Below, in pieces: positions 1 to 5,557 of a stretch of 5,557 nt of DNA. Made by a program: the position numbers and the translations under genes. Numbering within the stretch: position 1 is the first letter of the stretch; each line of letters starts with the position of its first letter. Origin of the DNA: Methanobacterium sp. (GTDB lineage: Archaea > Methanobacteriota > Methanobacteria > Methanobacteriales > Methanobacteriaceae); the NCBI GenBank assembly GCA_003161815.1, contig PMNN01000055.1:1-5557 (forward strand), written 5' to 3'. The notes beneath the pieces are model-generated. The model was not told the DNA's origin. It ran no database searches and saw only the letters and a list, made by a program, of their open reading frames with translations.

Positions 1-645
1 CGTGCTCATGAGGAGTTTGAAGGAGTTAGGACGGGTTTATTTGCTATTATATCTGATATAGAATTTAGGTTTCTTCTAGATAAGAATGTTAATTCGGTTT
101 TTATTCCTCAAGAGATTATCTTCAATCCATACACTCGTGCTGAGATTAGGGATATATTAGTTGAAAGAGTTAAACTCGGTTTTTATTCTGATGTGTTATC
201 AGATGAACTTATAGATCTTATTACAGATAAAACTGTGTCGATTGGTGATTTAAGAGTGGGTATAGATCTTTTAAGATTAGTGGGGAATATTGCTGAAGCT
301 GATGCATCAAAAATTATTGAGGAGAAGCATCTTGAGGTTGCAATTCAGAATACTAATTCGATTAGTCTTAAGAATACTATTAGTAATCTATCTGAAACTG
401 AGAGAATCTTATTTAACATTATATTCGAAGCTGATGATGAGAATAGGATTGCAGGAAGCATATATAAGCGTTTAAATAGGATTGAACCGTTAAGTTATGC
501 TTCATTTGATAGATTATTGAATAAATTAGAGTTTTTAAGATTGGTGGACGTTAAATTTACGGGTGAGGGTATGAAGGGTAATTCTAGGATTATTATTTTA
601 AGGTTTGATGTTTCGGAGATAGAAAAATGTATCACTCATCCTTAA
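1..645 (+). CDS. cdc6: Orc1/Cdc6 replication initiator, C-terminal part (5' end outside window)
   Basis: This is the C-terminal 214 residues of an archaeal Orc1/Cdc6 AAA+ protein. The family binds origin repeats and loads the MCM helicase. The reading frame is open from base 1, so the start, Walker A and Walker B lie outside the window. Visible from the N-terminal side are the sensor 1 strand (about residues 13-22), the box VII region (LDKNV, 27-31), the FNPYTRAEIRDIL segment that opens the lid, the sensor 2 motif GDLRVGIDLLR with its conserved Arg (nt 246-278), and a C-terminal winged helix (PLSYASFDRLLNKLEFL, nt 487-537). It ends with TAA at 643-645. Oddities: the usual sensor 1 Asn (ISND in relatives) is Ser18 here, and the usual Arg in LDxRV is Asn29. 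Family assignment is firm. Which paralogue it is cannot be told from this part. Confidence 0.92.
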   Translation, partial: RAHEEFEGVRTGLFAIISDIEFRFLLDKNVNSVFIPQEIIFNPYTRAEIRDILVERVKLGFYSDVLSDELIDLITDKTVSIGDLRVGIDLLRLVGNIAEADASKIIEEKHLEVAIQNTNSISLKNTISNLSETERILFNIIFEADDENRIAGSIYKRLNRIEPLSYASFDRLLNKLEFLRLVDVKFTGEGMKGNSRIIILRFDVSEIEKCITHP

Positions 646-690
646 AAAAAAATTTTCAGGATAATTGGGAATTTAAAAAAAATTATTACT

Positions 691-703
691 TTTGAAGTGA
701 AAA
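691..703 (-). other. Sequence resembling a mini origin recognition box
   Basis: Read on the minus strand this is TTTTCACTTCAAA. It matches 11 of 13 positions of TTTACACTTGAAA, the Orc1/Cdc6 binding repeat I recall from the Methanothermobacter origin. It lies 46 bp after the orc1/cdc6 stop codon, in A/T-rich DNA. A TTTACAC half-match occurs at 895-901. Origins normally carry several copies, and I see only this one good match, so chance is a real possibility in such biased sequence. Confidence 0.2.
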
Positions 704-711
704 ATCAAAAT

Positions 712-727
712 AAAAAAATTTATAAAA
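712..727 (+). promoter_or_regulatory. Archaeal promoter: A-tract plus TATA box
   Basis: Seven A residues (712-718), in the place of a BRE, are followed directly by TTTATAAA (719-726), close to the archaeal TATA consensus. Transcription would be expected to start about 26 bp from the box centre, near 749. No protein gene with a ribosome binding site follows on this strand before cdc48, so the element would drive an untranslated transcript. The surrounding DNA is very A/T-rich, which raises the chance of accidental TATA boxes. Confidence 0.4.
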
Positions 728-748
728 TCGGGTATTATAAACCCTATA

Positions 749-824
749 AACATTAAAATAAGGTCTAATAACTCTTTTTAAGATCCCTTAAGTGTCCCTT
801 ACAGGCACCTTAGCAAATTTTTTT
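749..824 (+). ncRNA. Candidate small noncoding RNA
   Basis: This is a predicted transcript of about 75 nt from the TATA box at 719-726 to the T7 run at 818-824. Two adjacent hairpins can be drawn by hand. The first pairs AAGG+TCT (760-766) with AGA+CCTT (781-789), with a two-base bulge and a 14-nt loop. The second pairs GTG+CC (792-797) with GG+CAC (804-808), with a one-base bulge and a CTTACA loop. The stretch is richer in G/C than its flanks and contains a tandem TCCCTTA (784-790 and 795-801). It has no tRNA T-arm or C/D-box motifs, so I assign no class or target. It could instead be a processed 3' UTR of the orc1/cdc6 transcript. Everything beyond the bases themselves is inference. Confidence 0.3.
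790..824 (+). terminator. Hairpin followed by seven T residues
   Basis: An imperfect stem (792-797 with 804-808) is followed by a short A-containing spacer and TTTTTTT at 818-824. Archaeal RNA polymerase terminates at T-runs, with or without a hairpin. It would end either the candidate small RNA or read-through from orc1/cdc6, whose own stop codon has no comparable T-run close behind it. Confidence 0.4.
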
Positions 825-841
825 AGATGAATATAATCCTA

Positions 842-860
842 ATAAAAGTATTACTTTTAT
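842..860. repeat. Perfect 19-bp inverted repeat
   Basis: ATAAAAGTATTACTTTTAT is a dyad with nine paired positions on each side of a central T. Its right half contains a TATA-like TTTTAT. A dyad overlapping a TATA-like element is the usual form of an archaeal repressor site, but the sequence could also be a small hairpin. The ten bases TATTACTTTT also occur at 684-693. No regulator or convincing regulated gene directly adjoins it. Confidence 0.35.
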
Positions 861-1035
861 AGGTATTCAAACGAAGTAATTCACAATAGTTAATTTTACA
901 CGATGCATTGGATTAAAAAAAAGCATTTAGATCAACCTAAGAAATGTAGAATAAAAAAAATGAGTGAATATAGGTTTAAGAATACAAAATACTTGCAGCT
1001 TACCCAAAAAAATATTAATATTCTATCAAAAATCT

Positions 1036-1042
1036 AAAAAAA
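1036..1042 (-). terminator. T-run after the small membrane protein gene
   Basis: On the minus strand there are seven T residues 26 nt past the TAG stop of the small membrane protein gene. They are preceded by a 5-bp stem (TCCCT/AGGGA at 1065-1069 and 1076-1080) that straddles the stop codon. The T-run alone is a plausible archaeal terminator; the hairpin is short and probably secondary. Confidence 0.35.
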
Positions 1043-1067
1043 GTATTCCATAAGAGTCTATGTGTCC

Positions 1068-1253
1068 CTAAGTTAAGGGATAATTCGAATTAGGGCCTGA
1101 TGCTACAACATATGCACTGGTAATTAAAATTATGATGATCATCATTATGAAAATGCATAATGTTAGATTAATGGTTCTCAAATTTAATTGCTCCATATAT
1201 CCTACTTTCTTCCTTAGATCTGGAATTGAAGATTTATTATAGATTTTTATCAT
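1068..1253 (-). CDS. Small single-pass membrane protein of unknown function
   Basis: A 61-residue protein that I do not recognise. The N-terminal 28 or so residues are basic (Lys/Arg at several positions, including RKK) and probably cytoplasmic. A hydrophobic helix follows at about residues 31-52, with a Met/Ile-rich core (IMMIIIILI). A short polar tail (ASGPNSNYPLT) would lie outside by the positive-inside rule. The case for a real gene rests on its signals: AGGAGGGA at 1258-1265 ends five nucleotides before the ATG, and TTTAAATA (1289-1296) sits about 26 bp before a start point at about 1266, giving a short leader. It ends with TAG at 1068-1070. It is divergent from cdc48 and shares its upstream region, which hints at, but does not show, a link. 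A start at Met20 is possible, but the ribosome binding site favours the first ATG. Confidence 0.65.
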   Translation of the reverse strand: MIKIYNKSSIPDLRKKVGYMEQLNLRTINLTLCIFIMMIIIILITSAYVVASGPNSNYPLT

Positions 1254-1257
1254 TTAA

Positions 1258-1265
1258 TCCCTCCT
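1258..1265 (-). promoter_or_regulatory. Strong Shine-Dalgarno of the small membrane protein gene
   Basis: AGGAGGGA on the minus strand is separated from the ATG at 1253-1251 by ATTAA. It is the clearest ribosome binding site in the window and is the main argument that this short frame is translated. Confidence 0.7.
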
Positions 1266-1288
1266 ACTATTAACACTACTTTTAGAGT

Positions 1289-1296
1289 TATTTAAA
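1289..1296 (-). promoter_or_regulatory. TATA box of the small membrane protein gene
   Basis: TTTAAATA on the minus strand fits the archaeal TATA consensus. A start point about 26 bp from its centre falls near 1266, just ahead of the Shine-Dalgarno sequence. The bases upstream are pyrimidine-rich (a run of CT repeats, 1302-1311) rather than the purine-rich BRE usually seen, which lowers confidence. Confidence 0.5.
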
Positions 1297-1342
1297 AGAA
1301 AAGAGAGAGAGCGTTTGAGAAGTAATCTGGGTCAAATAAATT

Positions 1343-1388
1343 CTAAAAAAACAAGTTTAAAAGCTAAAAAAATCCTTTTTACAAAAAA
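1343..1388. repeat. Phased A-tracts in the divergent promoter region
   Basis: The nine bases CTAAAAAAA occur at 1343-1351 and again at 1364-1372, exactly 21 bp (two helical turns) apart. A further six-A run follows at 1383-1388. A-tracts in helical phase bend DNA. They lie just upstream of the likely cdc48 TATA box and about 50 bp from the divergent one. Confidence 0.4.
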
Positions 1389-1389
1389 T

Positions 1390-1397
1390 TTTATATT
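1390..1397 (+). promoter_or_regulatory. Probable TATA box of cdc48
   Basis: TTTATATT follows an A-run (1383-1388) that could act as BRE. The expected start point is near 1420, giving a leader of about 53 nt before the preferred ATG at 1473. An A/T-rich stretch at 1425-1440 is a weaker alternative. Confidence 0.45.
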
Positions 1398-1459
1398 TTT
1401 GAACTCACATAATAAATAACAGGAATATTAATAAATTTTTTCTAATTTATCATGATCAT

Positions 1460-1466
1460 GGGGGGT
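1460..1466 (+). promoter_or_regulatory. Ribosome binding site that decides the cdc48 start
   Basis: GGGGGGT lies six nucleotides before the ATG at 1473 and is the only purine-rich Shine-Dalgarno-like sequence here. It lies after the two earlier in-frame ATGs (1452 and 1458), so those are unlikely to be used. It differs by one base from GGAGGT. Confidence 0.55.
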
Positions 1467-1472
1467 CGAAAA

Positions 1473-3758
1473 ATGCCTGAAAGCAGTGAAATCGAGCTGA
1501 GAGTTGCTGAAGCATTACAACAGGATGTTGGTAAAGGTATTATAAGGATAGATAACGAGTTGCTTAGTAAAATAGGAGTCGAGCCAGGCAACGTTGTAGA
1601 TATAATTGGTAAGAGAACTACTGGAGCTATAGTTGGAAAATCTTATCCTGCAGATGTAGGGCTTGAAATAGTTAGAATGGATGGTTTAACTCGTTCTAAT
1701 GCTGGTACATCAATAGGAGAAATGATAACCATAAGAAAAGCAGAAGTTAGAATGGCTCAGAAAGTAGTTTTAGCACCTGCTACTAAAGGCATACGAATCA
1801 TGGCTTCAGGAGATATTATAAAAAGGAATATAATCGGAAGAGCAGTTGCCCGTGGAGATGTAATGGCTTTAATATCTCCAAGAAGAACCAGGGAAACGTT
1901 AAGAGAATTCCCCGGATCTGAGGATATTTTCAGAGAATTTTTTGAGATGGGCACTCCATTTTCTTTAGGAGAAATCAAATTCACAGTGGTTTCAACCAAT
2001 CCTGCAGGTATTGTAAGGATTAATGATACTACTCAAGTTGAAGTACGGCCAGAAGCAGTAGAGGTTGTGGAGAAAAAAATCCCAGATGTGACTTATGATG
2101 ATGTTCGCGGACTCCGCAAGGAAATATCCAAAGTCAGAGAAATTATAGAGCTTCCACTACGTCATCCGGAGATATTCGATAGATTAGGAATAGATCCACC
2201 TCGAGGTGTACTCTTGCACGGAGCACCGGGTACTGGTAAAACTTTGCTAGCTAAGGCAGTTGCTAACGAGAGTGGATCTAATTTCGTCCCAATAAATGGC
2301 CCGGAAGTAATGAGTAAATATGTGGGCGAAGCTGAAAAGAAGATAAGAGAAATATTCAAAGAAGCAGAAGAAAACGCACCTACAATCGTATTCATTGATG
2401 AAATAGATGCCATAGCTCCTAAAAGAGAAGAGGTTACCGGTGAAGTGGAGCGAAGAGTAGTTGCACAAATACTTGCCTTGATGGATGGTTTAAAGGAAAG
2501 AGGAAAAGTTATAGTAATTGGAGCTACTAATCGACCTAATGCTTTGGATCCAGCTCTCAGAAGACCAGGGAGGTTTGACCGTGAAATTGAACTGCGAGTG
2601 CCGGATCGTGATGGTAGAAGTGAAATTCTAGAGATCCACACTAGGGGAATGCCTTTGGCCGATGATGTTGTATTGAGTGAATTAGCTGACATTACTCATG
2701 GTTTTGTAGGGGCAGATTTGGCTGCGTTATGTCGAGAGGCAGCTATGAATGCTTTAAGAAAAATATTACCGGATATAGATTTAGAGCAACAGACAATACC
2801 CCAGGAAGTTCTTCAAAACCTCTTTGTAACTAAGGATGATTTTATGGAGGCTTTGAAATCCATCAGTCCTTCTGCTTTGCGGGAAGTTTTCATAGAAGTT
2901 CCTAATATTCATTGGGAGGATATAGGTGGATTGGAAGAACTTAAAGAAACTTTAATAGAGGTAGTGGAATGGCCCCTTACTAATATTGATGATTTTAAAA
3001 GAATTGGAATTCAGCCATCTAAAGGTATTTTACTCTTCGGAGCACCGGGTACGGGTAAGACAATGCTTTCTAAGGCAGTTGCCACAGAATCGAAAGCTAA
3101 CTTCATTAGTGTGAAGGGTTCAGAGATACTGAGTAAATGGTTTGGTGAATCTGAAAGAAAAATTGCGGAAATATTTAAGAAAGCTAAACAGGCTTCTCCT
3201 TGTATAATATTCTTTGATGAAATTGATGCAATAGCCCCTACTAGGGGCACTGCTGCGGGTGAACCTAGAGTGGTGGAGAGGATGGTTAATACCCTGCTTT
3301 CAGAGATGGATGGATTGGAGGAATTAAGGGGCGTGGTGGTTATTGGAGCCACGAACCGGCCGGATTTAATGGATCCGGCTTTGCTTCGTCCGGGAAGATT
3401 TGATGAGGTCGTATTGGTACCCCCTCCTGATGAGAAAGCTCGACTGGATATATTGAAGGTTCACGTTAAGAATATGTCTTTGAGTGATGATGTTAAACTT
3501 AAGAATTTAGCTAAGAAAACTGAAGGATATTCGGGAGCAGATATTGAGGCTTTATGCAGAAAAGCAGGTATGATAGCTCTTCATGAGGATATAAAGATAA
3601 GTAAAGTCTCTGCAAAACATTTTGAAGAAGCTTTAAAGAAAATAAATCCTTCTACTACTCCAAGAACTAAAGAGTATTATGAGGAAGTAGCTAGAAAATT
3701 AGGTAGGGGATTAGAGCCTAAAAGAGTGCGAGAAGAATTTCCCAGAGAAGTCGCATAA
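1473..3758 (+). CDS. cdc48: CDC48/VAT-type AAA+ ATPase (p97 homologue)
   Basis: A 761-residue protein with the full CDC48 layout. Its hexamers use ATP to pull and unfold proteins in the cytoplasm, commonly feeding the archaeal proteasome. Domains: substrate-binding N domain (about 1-195), D1 (about 203-460) and D2 (about 472-740). Each ring has Walker A GAPGTGKT (250-257, 523-530), Walker B ending in Asp-Glu (309-310, 582-583), sensor 1 GATNRP (from 350 and 625) and two arginine-finger positions (Arg364/Arg367, Arg639/Arg642). Pore loops are KYVG (Tyr283) in D1 and KWFG (Trp556-Phe557) in D2. All catalytic residues are present, so both rings should be active. The start at 1473 is chosen over 1452 because of the GGGGGGT before it, and because the protein then begins just ahead of the conserved [14 protein letters not shown]. 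The C-terminus (EFPREVA) lacks the HbYX proteasome-docking motif. Archease follows 81 bp downstream on the same strand. Confidence 0.96.
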   Translation: MPESSEIELRVAEALQQDVGKGIIRIDNELLSKIGVEPGNVVDIIGKRTTGAIVGKSYPADVGLEIVRMDGLTRSNAGTSIGEMITIRKAEVRMAQKVVLAPATKGIRIMASGDIIKRNIIGRAVARGDVMALISPRRTRETLREFPGSEDIFREFFEMGTPFSLGEIKFTVVSTNPAGIVRINDTTQVEVRPEAVEVVEKKIPDVTYDDVRGLRKEISKVREIIELPLRHPEIFDRLGIDPPRGVLLHGAPGTGKTLLAKAVANESGSNFVPINGPEVMSKYVGEAEKKIREIFKEAEENAPTIVFIDEIDAIAPKREEVTGEVERRVVAQILALMDGLKERGKVIVIGATNRPNALDPALRRPGRFDREIELRVPDRDGRSEILEIHTRGMPLADDVVLSELADITHGFVGADLAALCREAAMNALRKILPDIDLEQQTIPQEVLQNLFVTKDDFMEALKSISPSALREVFIEVPNIHWEDIGGLEELKETLIEVVEWPLTNIDDFKRIGIQPSKGILLFGAPGTGKTMLSKAVATESKANFISVKGSEILSKWFGESERKIAEIFKKAKQASPCIIFFDEIDAIAPTRGTAAGEPRVVERMVNTLLSEMDGLEELRGVVVIGATNRPDLMDPALLRPGRFDEVVLVPPPDEKARLDILKVHVKNMSLSDDVKLKNLAKKTEGYSGADIEALCRKAGMIALHEDIKISKVSAKHFEEALKKINPSTTPRTKEYYEEVARKLGRGLEPKRVREEFPREVA

Positions 3759-3793
3759 TTTTAGGGGATGGAATATAATTGAAATAATAATGA

Positions 3794-3828
3794 TTTAAAA
3801 TAAAATATAAAATATTTCTTTTAGGGAG
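3794..3828 (+). promoter_or_regulatory. Possible promoter and ribosome binding site of archease
   Basis: The 81-bp gap between cdc48 and archease is almost entirely A/T. TTTAAAAT (3794-3801) would place a start point near 3823, just before GGGAG (3824-3828), which lies 11 nt from the TTG start. That spacing is on the long side. The arrangement allows a private promoter, but co-transcription from cdc48 is equally possible, as no clear T-run terminator separates the two. Confidence 0.3.
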
Positions 3829-3839
3829 TTAAAGATAAT

Positions 3840-4259
3840 TTGAAATTCGAATTTTTCGATGTAACAGCTGATGTAGGTTTTAAAGCTTACGGAGAAACTT
3901 TAGAAGAGGCTTTTCAAAACGCTGCACAGGCATTGTTTGAGGTAATGACTGACACTACTAAAATAAAATCTACAGTTCAAAAGAAGATTAGTATTCAGTC
4001 AGAGGATTTATATGCATTACTTTATGATTGGCTTACAGAGTTGATTTTTCTACATGATTCTGAAGGTTTGGTTTTCTCTAAATTCCAGGTGGAAATAATT
4101 GAATTGGAGAAGGAATATTTGTTGAAGGCTATTGTATATGGTGAAACTTTTGATTCCACATTACATGAAAGCAGGGAAGATGTTAAAGCAGCCACTTATC
4201 ATCTTATGGATATAAAAACTGATGATAGATATATAGTGCAGGTTATATTAGATACATAA
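3840..4259 (+). CDS. Archease (activator of RtcB tRNA ligase)
   Basis: A 139-residue protein of normal family length. Archease helps the RNA ligase RtcB form its guanylate intermediate and turn over, supporting tRNA splicing and RNA repair. Recognised from the N-terminal DVTADVGFKAYG followed by TLEEAFQNAAQALFEVMTDT, and the C-terminal VKAATYH and VQVILDT. The likely functional residues are present: Asp11 in TAD, Lys116, and Asp138 before the last residue. The start must be TTG at 3840: an in-frame TAG lies at 3822-3824, and the conserved motif begins at residue 7. The first motif reads DVTAD where most archeases have DHTAD. It follows cdc48 on the same strand and ends 20 bp from the convergent polyphosphate kinase gene. 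No rtcB is visible in the window. Confidence 0.92.
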   Translation: MKFEFFDVTADVGFKAYGETLEEAFQNAAQALFEVMTDTTKIKSTVQKKISIQSEDLYALLYDWLTELIFLHDSEGLVFSKFQVEIIELEKEYLLKAIVYGETFDSTLHESREDVKAATYHLMDIKTDDRYIVQVILDT

Positions 4260-4279
4260 AAACGAAGTTTATATTATAT

Positions 4280-5557
4280 TTACTTTCTAAAACCAGTGAT
4301 AAACACGTATAAATCTTTTAGTTTAGAGAAAAATGATTCTGTCTCATTTTCTTCTTCAATTACTGAGAAATCATCATGCATAAAATAATTTTGAGAATCA
4401 ATTAATTCAACTCCTCTGGTAACTTTTTCATAGTCTCCTTTATCATTAATTTTTCTAGCTTTAACATTGTCATTAAGCATAATATTTAACGTACTCATAA
4501 TTTTTTTCTTTAGGATTGGATTTTCAATAGGGACGGCAACTTCAACTCTTTTTTCAGTGTTTCTAGTCATTAAATCACCACTAGATAAATATATTGAAGC
4601 AGCTTCTCCCGTACCAAAACAATAAATCCTTGAATGTTCCAAGAACCTACCTACAATACTAATGACTTCAATATTTTCAGTCTCACCCGGTAATCCTGGA
4701 ATTAAACAACAAATACCACGTACTATTAATTTAATTTTTACACCAGCACTAGATGCTTTATTTAACATGTCAATCATTTCTCTATCTGTTAAAGAATTCA
4801 TCTTCATGATAATACTAGCTGGACGATTATTCTCAGCATTGTCAATTTCCATATTGATTTTTTCGATTAATTTACTTTTAAATCCAAAAGGTGCAACTAA
4901 TAACCGCTGATAATCATCATTTAAATTAGAAATTGCCATGTTTTTAAAGAATAACACTGCATCTTCTCCAATGGCAGTGTTTGTCGTAATAAAACAATAA
5001 TCAGTATATAATTTAACAGTTCTTTCATTATAATTACCAGTCCCTATTTGAGTAATATATTGAATATTATTCCTCTCTTTCCGGGTAATTAAACAAACTT
5101 TTGAATGTACCTTATACTCTTCAAAACCATATAACACACTACAACCTGCTTCTTCTAATAAGCCAGCATAATGAATATTATTGGCTTCATCAAATCTAGC
5201 TCTAAGTTCAATTAAAACAGTTACATCTTTTCCATTTTCAACGGCTTCTAATAAATATTTTATTATAGAGGAAGACCTAGCTAACCTGTAAATAGTGATT
5301 TTAACTGATATCACATTTTCATCATTAGCAGCTTCTTTTAATAATCTTATAAAAGGTTCTATAGAATCAAATGGATAATAAAGTAAGAAATCCCTCTTTT
5401 TTAACTGAGGAATAATTTTCCCTTCTTTCACCGTTTTTGGATTTTTAGGATAATAGGGGTTAAATGATAATTTATGAAAAATTAATTTATTAATATCTTC
5501 AATATGCTTATATAATTCAAATACATAACTCATCTCTAAAGGAGTATTAGAGATTTG
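4280..5557 (-). CDS. ppk: Polyphosphate kinase 1, C-terminal part (5' end outside window)
   Basis: Polyphosphate kinase 1 reversibly moves the terminal phosphate of ATP onto polyphosphate chains. The visible 425 residues hold the two phospholipase-D-like catalytic domains. The frame stays open to the right edge, so the Met at 5533 is internal, and roughly 270 N-terminal residues are missing if the protein has the usual length near 690. Key residues, counted from that Met: Arg83 (TIYRLARSS) and Arg113 (ARFDEANN), which match the metal/phosphate-binding arginines of the E. coli enzyme; His143 in YKVHSK, the phosphorylated His; and His300 in EHSRIY, the second conserved His. IGTGNYNERTVKLYTD and the late GVELIDSQNYF are also typical. 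No disruption is seen. It is convergent with archease (20 bp between stop codons). Polyphosphate kinase 1 is patchy in archaea, so acquisition by transfer is possible but not shown. Confidence 0.93.
   Translation of the reverse strand, partial: QISNTPLEMSYVFELYKHIEDINKLIFHKLSFNPYYPKNPKTVKEGKIIPQLKKRDFLLYYPFDSIEPFIRLLKEAANDENVISVKITIYRLARSSSIIKYLLEAVENGKDVTVLIELRARFDEANNIHYAGLLEEAGCSVLYGFEEYKVHSKVCLITRKERNNIQYITQIGTGNYNERTVKLYTDYCFITTNTAIGEDAVLFFKNMAISNLNDDYQRLLVAPFGFKSKLIEKINMEIDNAENNRPASIIMKMNSLTDREMIDMLNKASSAGVKIKLIVRGICCLIPGLPGETENIEVISIVGRFLEHSRIYCFGTGEAASIYLSSGDLMTRNTEKRVEVAVPIENPILKKKIMSTLNIMLNDNVKARKINDKGDYEKVTRGVELIDSQNYFMHDDFSVIEEENETESFFSKLKDLYVFITGFRK

Noticed and set aside
627..695. 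A 22-codon frame overlapping the end of orc1/cdc6 (MYHSSLKK...)
   Set aside because: Very short, with no ribosome binding site, and rich in Lys/Asn/Phe as expected from A/T-rich DNA.
719..750. Inverted repeat TTTATA+GGGT / ACCC+TATAAA, considered as an RNA hairpin
   Set aside because: Most of it lies before the predicted transcription start near 749 and includes the TATA box itself. One arm also has a five-base bulge.
827..862. An 11-codon hydrophobic frame (MNIILIKVLLL) running through the 19-bp dyad
   Set aside because: No Shine-Dalgarno sequence, and the T-run of the probable terminator lies directly before it.
903..1037. A 44-codon plus-strand frame beginning MHWIKKKHLDQPKK, lysine-rich
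   Set aside because: It has no ribosome binding site, its composition follows the A-runs of the DNA, and there is no recognisable motif or membrane segment. Chance is the simplest explanation, though homologues in relatives would change this.
1081..1092. 12-bp palindrome TAATTCGAATTA
   Set aside because: It falls inside the 3' coding end of the small membrane protein gene. It is short and A/T-rich, with no symmetric flanks.
1132..1145. 14-bp palindrome ATGATGATCATCAT
   Set aside because: It lies inside the transmembrane coding segment of the small membrane protein and follows from consecutive Met and Ile codons.
1452..1472. Seven-residue N-terminal extension of CDC48 (MIMGGRK)
   Set aside because: The GGGGGGT sequence lies within it, at the right distance from the ATG at 1473, and the extension is not part of the conserved N domain.
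2162..2692. Long minus-strand open frames inside cdc48 (2162-2692, 3011-3352, 1757-1999)
   Set aside because: They are antisense to a well-conserved coding region, with low-complexity Ser/Leu/Ile translations and no ribosome binding site. They are shadows of cdc48.
4662..4910. An 82-codon plus-strand frame inside the polyphosphate kinase gene
   Set aside because: It is antisense to conserved catalytic-domain coding sequence and has no start signals.

Overview
The window looks like a stretch of a low-GC methanogenic euryarchaeon, most likely of the order Methanobacteriales. The evidence is an archaeal Orc1/Cdc6 initiator, a two-ring CDC48/VAT-type AAA ATPase, an archease, archaeal TATA elements and strong A/T bias. 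The order is inferred from gene style, because no marker such as rRNA is present.

Layout, left to right. (1) Positions 1-645 (+) hold the 3' part of an orc1/cdc6 gene that enters from the left edge: sensor 1, the ATPase lid and the winged helix. (2) Positions 646-1067 are a very A/T-rich intergenic stretch without a convincing protein gene. It is not featureless. It carries a good archaeal TATA element, then two adjacent predicted hairpins ending in a seven-T run (a candidate small RNA at about 749-824), a perfect 19-bp dyad at 842-860, and one sequence resembling an origin recognition box. (3) Positions 1068-1253 (-) encode a 61-residue single-pass membrane protein of unknown function. It has a near-ideal Shine-Dalgarno sequence and a TATA box at the right distance. 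(4) Positions 1254-1472 are a divergent promoter region with phased A-tracts. (5) Positions 1473-3758 (+) are a complete CDC48-type AAA+ unfoldase; its start is best placed at the third in-frame ATG of the open frame. (6) Positions 3840-4259 (+) encode archease, with a TTG start. (7) Positions 4280-5557 (-) are the C-terminal two-thirds of polyphosphate kinase 1, convergent with archease and running off the right edge.

The genes do not form one pathway. They cover replication initiation, protein unfolding and quality control, RNA ligase activation and phosphate storage. cdc48 and archease could be co-transcribed (81-bp gap, same strand), but an A/T-rich stretch before archease could also hold its own promoter. 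RtcB, the usual partner of archease, is not next to it in this window.

No obviously new multi-gene system is visible. The least explained parts are the intergenic stretch at 646-1067, with its candidate small RNA and dyad, and the small membrane protein divergent from cdc48.
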